Source: Microbacterium azadirachtae
Lineage (GTDB): Bacteria > Actinomycetota > Actinomycetes > Actinomycetales > Microbacteriaceae
Reading direction: 5' to 3'
NCBI RefSeq assembly: GCF_000956545.1
Contig: NZ_JYIT01000075.1
Span: 1 to 64,000, forward strand
DNA length: 64,000 bases
Positions 9,214 through 17,043 of the stretch are shown one piece after another; within the stretch, counting starts at the first letter, position 1; each line of letters opens with the position of its first letter. The notes under the pieces are model-generated. The model was not told the origin of the DNA. It saw only the letters and a program-made list of their open reading frames with translations, and did not search any database. The position numbers and the translations under genes were made by a program.

Positions 9214-9447
9214 TCACCCTTTCTTCGCGGCAACAATCGTGGCCCAGAGCACCCGTGGCGTGGCAAATGATTCTTGACTCAGAAGCTCGTCGGGAATAGT
9301 GACCCCGTACGTATCCTCCACGTCGACCAAGAGTCCGACAAGTGCAAGTGAGTCGAGCCCTGCCTGCGCGAGACTGCTGTCTATCTGAAAACCAGATGTG
9401 TCGAGGTGACGTTCAATCAACGAGATGAGCGACTCAGGAACATTCAT
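9214..9447 (-). CDS. Stand-alone acyl/aminoacyl carrier protein
   Basis: A 77-residue carrier protein. The phosphopantetheine attachment motif is AGLDSLALVGLLVDVED with Ser33, and the C-terminal helix region (IPDELLSQESFATPRVLW) fits the ACP/PCP fold. It starts at an ATG with GGGAAGG eleven bases upstream, seven bases after the oxygenase stop, and is followed within five bases by the amino acid:carrier protein ligase gene, which makes it the obvious partner of that ligase. It needs a phosphopantetheinyl transferase, not encoded in the island. By inference it presents an aminoacyl thioester to the oxygenase and a condensation enzyme. Confidence 0.92.
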   Translation of the reverse strand: MNVPESLISLIERHLDTSGFQIDSSLAQAGLDSLALVGLLVDVEDTYGVTIPDELLSQESFATPRVLWATIVAAKKG

Positions 9448-9453
9448 CTATCG

Positions 9454-10371
9454 CTACCTTCCCAGCGTAACCATCACGTCTCGCTCACCCGAGTAAGGTG
9501 CGCGACCGTGCATAAATACCTCGTTTTGAAAAACAAGCAGATCGCCGGGCTGCCAAGACACCGGTGTGGCACAGTCGAGGGCAATGCGCGTTATCTCCTC
9601 GACGAGAGCGGCCGGAATCTCGGAGCCATCTGCGAACACAACGTCGTGAGGCAGTCCGGTCTTGTACACTCTTGCCATTAGTTGTCGACGTCGATCATCG
9701 AGCAAATGACTGCTATGCCACTGATCCGCCTGGTTGAACCAAACTCGGCCGAGGTTGCCGACATCACGAAAACTTGACATAAGCGTTTCGGTTACCAGAA
9801 GATCACCGTCCCAGGCGTAGAGAACTCCTTCGCGTTCGAGTTTCGCTGTCACCACACGGATGTCATCAGACCCGTACACATCGACCCACGACTGAAGGAG
9901 TCCCGTCCGAGTTCTTGACAAGCGGCGTATGTACTTGATCCCGCTTTCGAAAGCTCGCTTCAAGTCGTGCGGAAGCGCGGAAGTCACGTCCTCGGAGCGA
10001 GCCACTAGCGTTTCTCCGCCGTAGGCTTGGGCGGGGACTACGCAATGAAAGAGCAAGAACCGGGGGACATCCATCTCGTACGACAACTCATGGTGCATCG
10101 TCACATACGCGGCCGCGTTGAAGTCGGTCGAGGTGAACACACTCGGGCCGAGTTGACGCCGGGGCGAGTTTCCGCGTCGATATGAATGCGGCTCCAGCCC
10201 TACCTTTGAAGCGAACTTCGAAAACTCGCCCGGTTCCATGACAGTTTGGCCGCGCACCAGGAGCGCGTGCGCTCCCGAGTGGTCATGTTCGGCGTGGACG
10301 TACCGCGTGATCTCATCGGTCGCAGTACTCGAGTCCTCGATCTGTCGCACTTCCACTACGCTGTCACGCAT
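9454..10371 (-). CDS. Fe(II)/2-oxoglutarate-dependent oxygenase (TauD / clavaminate synthase-like)
   Basis: A 305-residue TauD/TfdA-superfamily enzyme. The iron-binding facial triad can be seen as MHHELSYEM (His93, Glu95) and FMHGRAPYSGER near the C-terminus (His288), with Arg297 placed to bind 2-oxoglutarate. The HxE form rather than HxD is like clavaminate synthase and arginine beta-hydroxylases. The start MRDSVVEVRQ at 10371 overlaps the AMP-ligase stop (ATGCGTGA); an ATG at 10395 is an alternative. In clusters with carrier proteins, such enzymes hydroxylate or desaturate an amino acid, free or carrier-bound; it is followed at once by the carrier protein gene. Substrate and outcome are inferred only. 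Confidence 0.87.
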   Translation of the reverse strand: MRDSVVEVRQIEDSSTATDEITRYVHAEHDHSGAHALLVRGQTVMEPGEFSKFASKVGLEPHSYRRGNSPRRQLGPSVFTSTDFNAAAYVTMHHELSYEMDVPRFLLFHCVVPAQAYGGETLVARSEDVTSALPHDLKRAFESGIKYIRRLSRTRTGLLQSWVDVYGSDDIRVVTAKLEREGVLYAWDGDLLVTETLMSSFRDVGNLGRVWFNQADQWHSSHLLDDRRRQLMARVYKTGLPHDVVFADGSEIPAALVEEITRIALDCATPVSWQPGDLLVFQNEVFMHGRAPYSGERDVMVTLGR

Positions 10372-11818
10372 TGTTATCACAGGCCTTACTGTCATCTGCC
10401 AAGTGCTCGAGCATCGCTCTGTCCAACTTTCCTCTCGCGTTCACCGGAAGCTCAGGCAGGTGGTGGGCGATGATTGGCGCGTAAAGCGGCCCGAGCGCGC
10501 TCAACAGGTGTTCCTCGGCTTTATCGGGCGATATTGGGCCCGTATAGAAGACATGTATGCGGTCGCTGTTCGCTATCGAGGCGGCGTCCCCGAAGTTGGA
10601 TAGTTCTCCAGCGACGGCGTCCACCTCGTGGAGGCTAACCCGGTGCCCGCGGTGCTTGATGACGCCATCCTGACGGCGCCCGATCACGCAAAGCTCGCCG
10701 TCAAGCATCTGAAAGCCAAGATCGCCTGATCGGAGTTCACGCCCTCCGCCGTGGCCTAGACAAGCACCGTCCGGGGGGCCTTCCTCAGACCAGTATCCAG
10801 AACTCACATGCGGTCCTCGTATCCTTATCTCACCCACCTCACCTCGGGGCAATTCCCTGCCGCCGTCATCACAGACGCGTACCTGAGTGCCGGGAAGCGC
10901 ACGGCCAACCGCCCTGGAGTCCGGCCTTGTACCTCGAAATGGAGGACCCACTGACACGCGCATGCATTCAGTCAGTCCGTACATCGGTTGGATACGCGCC
11001 CTCGGATAAACGATCTGGAGCTCATCGGCGATCGAAGAAGCGAGCCGCTCGCCGGTGGAGGTCACCAAAGCCACAGAAGTAGCGAACTCCCGTCGCCGCT
11101 TCGCCGCCGCAATGAGAGCAGAGCCCATCCGCGGAACAATCGGGAGCACCACGCTCTCGTCCGGCTCGCGAACCAGCGTGGCTTGACTTTCCATTGGTGT
11201 TAGCCGATGTGCAAGCTGCAGTTCTTGGTCGAAGATCGCGGCAAGAAAGATCTGGAAGATGCCGTAGTCGAAGGTCAGCGGCAATCGAGAATGGACCTTC
11301 GTGAGAGGGCAATACTCCAAGACTCCAGCAAGCGTCTCGACAATGAAAGAAATCTGCTGCCGACTGAACATGACGCCCTTGGGCTTACCGGTTGTGCCCG
11401 AGGTGTATAGGAGCATCGCAAGGCTAGATCCGGAGAACATCAGATTCTCGTCCGCATCGGTCGACCCCGGGTCGAACTTCATGTCTACGCACGCCTGCGC
11501 GACCTTCGTGCGCGTATCGGCGAGGATAGCAACGACTGGTGCGGTCTGATCCATGATGTGTGCCACTGCGCGTGGTCCGAGGAGCGGATCGACCGGAATC
11601 GACGTCAGCCCGTATCTCAAGCAGCTTAGGATCGCGATCACGTCGACGAGATCATGCTTCGCTTCGATTGCGATCCGAGTGGAGGGCGCGGGCTCGCCGA
11701 TGGCCCGGTAGAACCGCGCCGTAGCGAGACCCAGCTCGGTCCGCGTGAGAGCGAGACCGGTGCGAAGATCGGTCAATAGCGCCGGAGCAGCTCCGGGAGT
11801 CCATGTCGAGCCGAACAT
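10364..11818 (-). CDS. AMP-dependent acyl/aryl ligase (ANL adenylation enzyme)
   Basis: A 484-residue stand-alone adenylating enzyme with the full set of ANL core motifs: A3 LLYTSGTTGKPKGVMF, A5 YGLTECMRVSVGPP, A7 RSGDLGFQ, A8 GRRQDGVIKHRGHRVSLHEVD and A10 LPVNARGKLDR with the catalytic lysine. It is shorter than many acyl-CoA synthetases and has no carrier domain. It should activate a carboxylic acid as acyl-AMP and load it on one of the two carrier proteins of the island. The start MFGSTWTPGAAP at 11818 directly follows the esterase stop (TGATATG); in-frame ATGs at 11836 and 11917 lie inside the esterase gene and are less likely. Specificity residues were not read. Confidence 0.88.
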   Translation of the reverse strand: MFGSTWTPGAAPALLTDLRTGLALTRTELGLATARFYRAIGEPAPSTRIAIEAKHDLVDVIAILSCLRYGLTSIPVDPLLGPRAVAHIMDQTAPVVAILADTRTKVAQACVDMKFDPGSTDADENLMFSGSSLAMLLYTSGTTGKPKGVMFSRQQISFIVETLAGVLEYCPLTKVHSRLPLTFDYGIFQIFLAAIFDQELQLAHRLTPMESQATLVREPDESVVLPIVPRMGSALIAAAKRRREFATSVALVTSTGERLASSIADELQIVYPRARIQPMYGLTECMRVSVGPPFRGTRPDSRAVGRALPGTQVRVCDDGGRELPRGEVGEIRIRGPHVSSGYWSEEGPPDGACLGHGGGRELRSGDLGFQMLDGELCVIGRRQDGVIKHRGHRVSLHEVDAVAGELSNFGDAASIANSDRIHVFYTGPISPDKAEEHLLSALGPLYAPIIAHHLPELPVNARGKLDRAMLEHLADDSKACDNNA

Positions 11819-11819
11819 A

Positions 11820-12674
11820 TCAAGCTGGATCGGCATTTTCGCAAGGAACTGCAGGCAAGTCGCCCCAAACCCAGCGAAGAGCGTGAGGGAGGAGAACTCC
11901 GCCGTGGTTGGGATCATGTCCGCCGTCACCAAGGACTACCCGCAGCGGATATCCCGCCTCAGCAAAGGCCGCTGCTACCCTCATGTTCTCGGCGAACCAG
12001 TTCATCCGCGGCTCCCGCGAATTCAGATCGTGGTTTCCAATCTGCATGAAAACTCGGAACGCATGGGACGTTTGGCGAATCTCGTTCGGAAATGGATTTC
12101 CACCCGGAATCTGCGCAAAGCTACCAAGAAAACTCACCGCCCGCTTGAACGTATCTCGTCGGAACCAGCAGGCAGTTACGGCACAATTCCCTCCACTACT
12201 ACCACCTACAATGGCGACGTCATCAAGGATGAGTGCGGCGCGCAAAGCATCTTGAGCAGCCGGTAGCACTTCGTCGGCAACGAATGTGGCGTAGTCGCGA
12301 TTGAAAGCATCATACTCAGCGTTCCTAAGACCTTCAGCAGGCTCTACGAAAACTCCGACCATTGATGGCACTTGTTGCGCGGCGCTTAAGTTGTCGAGAA
12401 CGATACCGCCTCGTACCTCGCCCGCTGGGTCGAGGTACATCGCGCCGTCTTGAAATACGGTTACTCTTGTTTCGGTCTCGTCAATACCGTGCGGCACGTG
12501 AATCGAGATTTTATGACTTGCATGGGGGAAGAATCGGTGGCTTTGCAGTGTGAATTCGACGGTACGTCCGGGACGTACGCCTACCTTTTGGATCGAGTCG
12601 GGGCCATGCGTATACACGACCGCGCTGTCAAAAGTGGGTTGCACCGGATACGGCATTCTCAATTGCTGGCTCAT
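11820..12674 (-). CDS. Alpha/beta-hydrolase, enterochelin-esterase (Fes/IroE) type
   Basis: A 284-residue esterase of the Fes/esterase D type. The nucleophile elbow is IVGGSSGGNCAV (Ser160), the catalytic His lies in GDGGHDPNHGG near residue 255, and YATFVADEVLP about 30 residues before the elbow is typical of this family. No signal peptide, so it acts in the cytoplasm. Roles consistent with the setting are release or editing of carrier-bound thioesters, deacylation of an intermediate, or removal of a protecting group; the sequence does not choose between them. The ATG at 12674 has GGGGGAG six bases upstream, and the stop abuts the AMP-ligase start. Confidence 0.85.
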   Translation of the reverse strand: MSQQLRMPYPVQPTFDSAVVYTHGPDSIQKVGVRPGRTVEFTLQSHRFFPHASHKISIHVPHGIDETETRVTVFQDGAMYLDPAGEVRGGIVLDNLSAAQQVPSMVGVFVEPAEGLRNAEYDAFNRDYATFVADEVLPAAQDALRAALILDDVAIVGGSSGGNCAVTACWFRRDTFKRAVSFLGSFAQIPGGNPFPNEIRQTSHAFRVFMQIGNHDLNSREPRMNWFAENMRVAAAFAEAGYPLRVVLGDGGHDPNHGGVLLPHALRWVWGDLPAVPCENADPA

Positions 12675-12751
12675 AGTCACTCCCCCGTAGTCTTAGCAAT
12701 AGCGGTTGGTCTTTGAAGAGACGGCACTTAGCCTGATGTCAAAAAGGATCT

Positions 12752-14353
12752 CTAGTCGATACGGCAATCTTGAATGTGGCTCCGCACTAGCGCCCACAGA
12801 GAACTTGGCGACCTAATTGCCTCGCGGGTGATGGACTCGTCATCGATTGCGATATCGAACTCCACCTCGAGGTCTGAAATCATTTCCATTACGGCCAGCG
12901 AGTCCATTCCTAGGTCCCAAACCAGATCCGCTTCCCACCACTCCGGCGTGCCGGAAGGAGGGGTAGATTCCATAGGTCTCAAGAGCGAACGCAAGACATG
13001 CGCGAAACGTTCACTCGACGCTGTCATTGATGTCTCACCTCTCCTATCTTCACGCCAAAATAGCTTGCCCTTGCCGGTAACGTTCCAGATGTCCACAATC
13101 AGCGAGCCGTTCTCGAGTCGATCGTGATACAACTCGCGATGGTAGCTGGAGTGATTCACCGCAACGATCACGACGTCAGCGTCGACTATGGCGTCGCGTG
13201 TTGACCAGTTTCTGACCTCTCCGACTCCCTCAATCGTGATCGTTTCCGGTTGGTAGGGGTCAGAAGCTCGAATCTCATCGACAAATTCCCGCTCAAGCTC
13301 GCGGAAAAGCCGCGTCGATAGGCTGTCGCGAAGATCGTCGACGTCGGCCTTGAATGACAAGCCGAGAATTGCAACGCGCGCGCCTTCCAACCGCTGGCGC
13401 CTCCGCATTCCTCCAATCAACCTTGCGGGCGTCGTCTCATGAACTCTCCACGCCGCCGTTAGAAGATCGGGGCCAAACGACCGCTCACCTACGAGCGCGA
13501 AGTCCTTTCGCAGGCAGGGGCCCCCCGTGAATCCGGGAAGTGCACCCATACCGCGCGGATAGTCATCGGTGAAGACTCGCCTGATCTCGTGGTAGTCACC
13601 TCCGAGCTCATCGGCACTAAGCGCGAGGTGATTGCCGATCGCGAACTCGGCGTATCTCGCAGCGTTCGAGAAGATCTTTCCGAGTTCAGCATTGATAATG
13701 CTCGTCGCTGCGGTCTTCGGGCTGACCATGTTGAACAGGCTTGTGGCTTGCTCCATCGCTTCGCGATCGTCGGCGCCGATCACTTGAGGAAGCGAACCCA
13801 GTTCCATCACAGCCCGGCCCTCGGCCAAGCGCTCGGGGCAATAGGCGTTCGCGATCGAGATATCGGGCCGGCCCCGCGAGGACCTTCTCAGCCACTCGGC
13901 AGCCATTCGTGTGCCGCCGGGTGGGAGTGTGCTTCGCCAAACCACAAGAGTATGACTCTGGAGCCTTGGGCCGATCGATTCAGCGGCCCGGCGGACATGC
14001 GATAGGTCCGCTTCAAGCCCGGGGAGGAGCGGCGTTCCGACCGTGACAATGATCGCGTCTGCTTCGGAGACCAGAGCAGTGTCGGCACTGATTGTCAACG
14101 CGCCGCTCGCCAGTGCAGTCTGAAGTTGCTCCTCAAGCCCAATCTCCTGAAACGGCAAGGCGCCGCGGCGCAGGCTCTGGACGCGGCGGGGTTCGGTCTC
14201 CAGGATCGCGACCGGGCAGCCGGCTGCGCAGAAGGCGAGCGCAATCGGAAGTCCGACTCGTCCGGCACCTACAACGACCACGCGTGTTGTAACGCAATCG
14301 GTCAGGTGCGAGGACAGCCGGTGTTCCTCGGTTCGGATGTCAGCGCGGAGCAT
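12752..14353 (-). CDS. UDP-sugar 6-dehydrogenase joined in frame to an acyl carrier protein
   Basis: A 533-residue fusion. Residues 1-442 are a UDP-glucose/UDP-ManNAc dehydrogenase: NAD site VVVVGAGRVGLP, YCPERLAEGRA, catalytic Cys280 in GFTGGPCLRKD, and GLSFKADVDDLRDS, so an oxidised (uronic acid) nucleotide sugar is the expected product. Residues 443-533 are a carrier protein with LVWDLGMDSLAVMEMISDLE (phosphopantetheine Ser485). Met443 is preceded by a strong Shine-Dalgarno (see 13034-13045), so the carrier may be made alone, as a fusion, or both. The start at 14353 overlaps the preceding glycosyltransferase by 14 bases and has AAGGTG eight bases upstream. A dehydrogenase-carrier fusion is not a standard architecture. 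Confidence 0.88.
   Translation of the reverse strand: MLRADIRTEEHRLSSHLTDCVTTRVVVVGAGRVGLPIALAFCAAGCPVAILETEPRRVQSLRRGALPFQEIGLEEQLQTALASGALTISADTALVSEADAIIVTVGTPLLPGLEADLSHVRRAAESIGPRLQSHTLVVWRSTLPPGGTRMAAEWLRRSSRGRPDISIANAYCPERLAEGRAVMELGSLPQVIGADDREAMEQATSLFNMVSPKTAATSIINAELGKIFSNAARYAEFAIGNHLALSADELGGDYHEIRRVFTDDYPRGMGALPGFTGGPCLRKDFALVGERSFGPDLLTAAWRVHETTPARLIGGMRRRQRLEGARVAILGLSFKADVDDLRDSLSTRLFRELEREFVDEIRASDPYQPETITIEGVGEVRNWSTRDAIVDADVVIVAVNHSSYHRELYHDRLENGSLIVDIWNVTGKGKLFWREDRRGETSMTASSERFAHVLRSLLRPMESTPPSGTPEWWEADLVWDLGMDSLAVMEMISDLEVEFDIAIDDESITREAIRSPSSLWALVRSHIQDCRID
13034..13045 (-). promoter_or_regulatory. Internal Shine-Dalgarno before the carrier-protein part of the dehydrogenase fusion
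   Basis: On the minus strand AGGAGAGGTGAG stands six bases before an in-frame ATG at 13027 (MTASSERFAHVL). This is one of the best ribosome binding sites in the island, although no stop codon separates the dehydrogenase from the carrier. It suggests the carrier was once, or still is, a separate 91-residue gene product, with the dehydrogenase stop lost or read through. Confidence 0.7.
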
Positions 14354-15587
14354 TGAGCACCTTGCAGGCCCGAGACCCACGGACGACTTTGACGACCTCT
14401 TCTGTGCCAGTCTTGGAACCGAACACCACACTCAGCGCGCGGTCTTGATCCTCGACAAGTTGTGCGCGTGTCCGCGGGTCGGAAACAGCACGAAGGCCAG
14501 CCTCGATCTCGCTGGTCAGCTCGGCCGCAGCTGCTCCAGAAAGTGCGAATATGACTGCCCGGACCGCTTCATTTGTTCTCACGAGCACATCAGCGTCCGG
14601 CGTAAGCTCGGCGGCCACCCTCAAAGAGGGGAAGGCCCTCTCGTTGCCAGCGGTTGCTCGTTGCCATATGACCTCGTGGGCGTAGTGCTGGACCGGAAGC
14701 GAGAGGAATGGAACGCCGTAGACCCATGCCTCTGCCAACGAAGTAATTCCGGGTGGGGCAACGCTGGCCAGAGTTTGTCCCAACGTCGCAAGATGCGTCT
14801 CGTGTCGATGATGAGTGGCGTAATGGGTGTACCCAATGACTGCGTCTCCCGACGCGAGAAAGTCCGGGTTTCCCGCCAAGAGGAGTTCAGCGGACACCCC
14901 CGATCGGGCGTGAGCGCAGCTGACGGCGCTTAGTACCGCACCGACCCACGCGTGCGCGAGGTCAGGGGTGACAAGGGGATTTGCTGAGCCGCTGACGCTC
15001 ACAAGCACGTTGTTCTCGGTCTCCGGGCTCACGAATCGCGCATCCACGATGGCGCCGACGGGTGAGGGGTCGATGTCGGCACGCGCGCGGGACTGCGCGG
15101 TGGCACCATACCGCTGCACGAGCGACACATCTGCGAGCGCGTGCGCCACGAATTGGGCGAGATGCATGGGCAATGCACGCATGCGAAGGACCGCTTCCTC
15201 ACGATTCGACGCCTCACGTATCGCGGCAACGGCCTCATATCGCTTGTGGGTGGGAATCTCGTCCCACTCCCACATCCAGTACAGGCTGTCGACATAGTAA
15301 GTCGGCGCGCCCGTGTGAAGGCCCCAGGCGATGATGCTTGGCTCCATCACCGAGACGACTCCGTCGTACCCCTCCAGGTCGAGTTCCGCCGTCGCGCCGT
15401 CGATCACGATCTTGGATGAATCATCCAGCACTCGAAAGAGCTCGTTCTCCTGCTGCGCAAACCACAACGCAGTCCCCTCCGCTAGGAAATCGATTTCTTC
15501 ACCAAGGGCATGTAGCTGGCGAATGATCGCCATGGCTTTGGACACAGGACCGAACCCATAGGCCTCTGCCGACACCAGGAACCTCAT
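14340..15587 (-). CDS. GT-B-type glycosyltransferase
   Basis: A 415-residue protein that resembles GT-B nucleotide-sugar glycosyltransferases of the MurG/MGT type. It begins MRFLVSAEAYGFGPVSKAM, the usual first beta strand with a glycine-rich acceptor-side loop. The C-terminal half carries the donor-site element ASVAPPGITSLAEAWVYGVP followed by an aromatic His-containing loop (SLPVQHYAHEVIW). The next gene makes an oxidised nucleotide sugar, so a uronic-acid donor is plausible. The N-terminal pattern recalls cytosylglucuronate synthase-type enzymes of nucleoside antibiotics, but this is a weak impression from memory. The ATG has AAAGCGGTGG upstream. The 225 bases before it (15588-15812) hold no recognisable gene. 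Confidence 0.72.
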   Translation of the reverse strand: MRFLVSAEAYGFGPVSKAMAIIRQLHALGEEIDFLAEGTALWFAQQENELFRVLDDSSKIVIDGATAELDLEGYDGVVSVMEPSIIAWGLHTGAPTYYVDSLYWMWEWDEIPTHKRYEAVAAIREASNREEAVLRMRALPMHLAQFVAHALADVSLVQRYGATAQSRARADIDPSPVGAIVDARFVSPETENNVLVSVSGSANPLVTPDLAHAWVGAVLSAVSCAHARSGVSAELLLAGNPDFLASGDAVIGYTHYATHHRHETHLATLGQTLASVAPPGITSLAEAWVYGVPFLSLPVQHYAHEVIWQRATAGNERAFPSLRVAAELTPDADVLVRTNEAVRAVIFALSGAAAAELTSEIEAGLRAVSDPRTRAQLVEDQDRALSVVFGSKTGTEEVVKVVRGSRACKVLNAPR

Positions 15588-15812
15588 CGTCCACCGCTTT
15601 CAACTATCGTATGCGCCGCACAACCGCGCTCGGACGGATGGACAAGGCCCAGGCGGCCATCACGGTCGTCCCTCCCGCCGAACCACTCGTTCGCGTAGGG
15701 CACGGTCTAGAAATCGATTTCAGCATACATCGCCCAGAACGTCTCAACAAGTGCAAGACCGCGCATCGGAGAACTGCTAGGCGCACCGGAGGGCTCCGCG
15801 CCATCTGGTCTG

Positions 15813-16922
15813 TCAGCGAGGGAGTATCTCTCGAAACGCTTCGGCAAGCAGCTCGTGAGCTCGCGCCCAATCGAAGAAGCGATCAATGCCACTTGGAGTT
15901 GGAGGTGCCCCCAAGGCGAGTCCTTCGGCCAGCACCTTTGGTCTGATACTGCCCTCATACGTGCGCACCCAGTCGGTACCGAGCTCGTCTGCCCACTCCA
16001 GGAACTCACCCCGACGCGGCACCAGCACTGGCGTGCCAAACGACAGCGAGAGGGTTGCCGACCCAGACTTCGCCGACCGGGCTGCGGCGAGGACCGTGAG
16101 GTCCGATGCTACGACCCAGTCGACAAGCGTTTCCTCGCGCAGGAACTCCGGACGGAGGACTACTCGGCGATCCAGTTCGGCGCGACGGGCCAGTCGAGCG
16201 ACGAGGTCTCCATCGCGCGACTCTCCAGCAAGAACGAGAACAGCATCTCGATCAGGAATACGGCTGAAAGCGTCGAGAAGCGCTTCCTGGCTTTTGTATG
16301 CTCGCATCATTCCCAGCGAGGAAACTACCCGCGCGTCGCTCGGTATGCCTAGGCGCGCGCGAACCATGGACTTCTCGGGGGGGCGATAGGAGATCAAGTC
16401 TCGATAGTGACCCATCTGGATGACTGCGGTGTTCGTTCTGCGCAGCATTGGGTACATCTCGATGAATTCATCGAGGGCGGACTGAGTACTCGCGACTGCG
16501 AGGTCGACCTCTTTGGAGAACGACTCTACGAAGCGATCGGTCATTCCGTGTCGATCGGTCTCATGCGGCATCAGGTTGTTTAGATGCCATACCACCTTAG
16601 TACCGCGCCACTTTGCCAGTCGGATTGCCGCGAGCACGCCGATGGCGCCCCTGGTAACCCGTTCGATCGACCCGTGCCGCCGGATCAGCCATTCAGGCAT
16701 GTGCACATATAGGATGGAAGGTGCGTAGGTGATCTCGGCCAGACGCCGCATTGGCCTCACGAGGTAGTCGGGATCGCTTAGAAGCCCCTTACACCATGCG
16801 CGTATCTCCGGATTTCCACCGAACTCGTGGTTGAGTAAGGGCACAGTCACTGTGTGACGTCTGTCTGCGATGAAGGAATCCTCAGGCGCCTTGAAGCCAA
16901 TGTGCCGCCTCGTGCTAGTCAT
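15813..16922 (-). CDS. Glycosyltransferase family 4-like protein
   Basis: A 369-residue GT-B glycosyltransferase. After an N-terminal half with VVWHLNNLMPHETDRHG, the C-terminal half starts MVRARLGIPSDARVVSSLGM, the phosphate-binding loop of GT4 enzymes, and continues with VLVLAGESRDGDLV and SDLTVLAAARSAKSGSATLS, where the SG.. turn and preceding acidic residue fit the donor site. LSFGTPVLVPRRGEFLEW is the typical ending. It probably transfers a second sugar in the island pathway or builds the sugar acceptor. The start MTSTRRHIG at 16922 is chosen over a GTG at 16940; neither has a strong ribosome binding site. Confidence 0.78.
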   Translation of the reverse strand: MTSTRRHIGFKAPEDSFIADRRHTVTVPLLNHEFGGNPEIRAWCKGLLSDPDYLVRPMRRLAEITYAPSILYVHMPEWLIRRHGSIERVTRGAIGVLAAIRLAKWRGTKVVWHLNNLMPHETDRHGMTDRFVESFSKEVDLAVASTQSALDEFIEMYPMLRRTNTAVIQMGHYRDLISYRPPEKSMVRARLGIPSDARVVSSLGMMRAYKSQEALLDAFSRIPDRDAVLVLAGESRDGDLVARLARRAELDRRVVLRPEFLREETLVDWVVASDLTVLAAARSAKSGSATLSLSFGTPVLVPRRGEFLEWADELGTDWVRTYEGSIRPKVLAEGLALGAPPTPSGIDRFFDWARAHELLAEAFREILPR

Positions 16923-17043
16923 GGCCAGAGAGACTAGCACGCACTATGCGGCGAGCCGCACCTTGTTCGATTTCTGACGTCGAAGAACTGGAACCCAAGC
17001 CTCGAAAGTAACAGTTCACGGCTTTGCTTCTTCCTTCCTTCTG

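Noticed and set aside
15588..15812. Possible small gene between the two glycosyltransferases
   Set aside because: A 111-codon plus-strand frame overlaps the region but extends into the GT4 gene and shows no coding features; left as intergenic.
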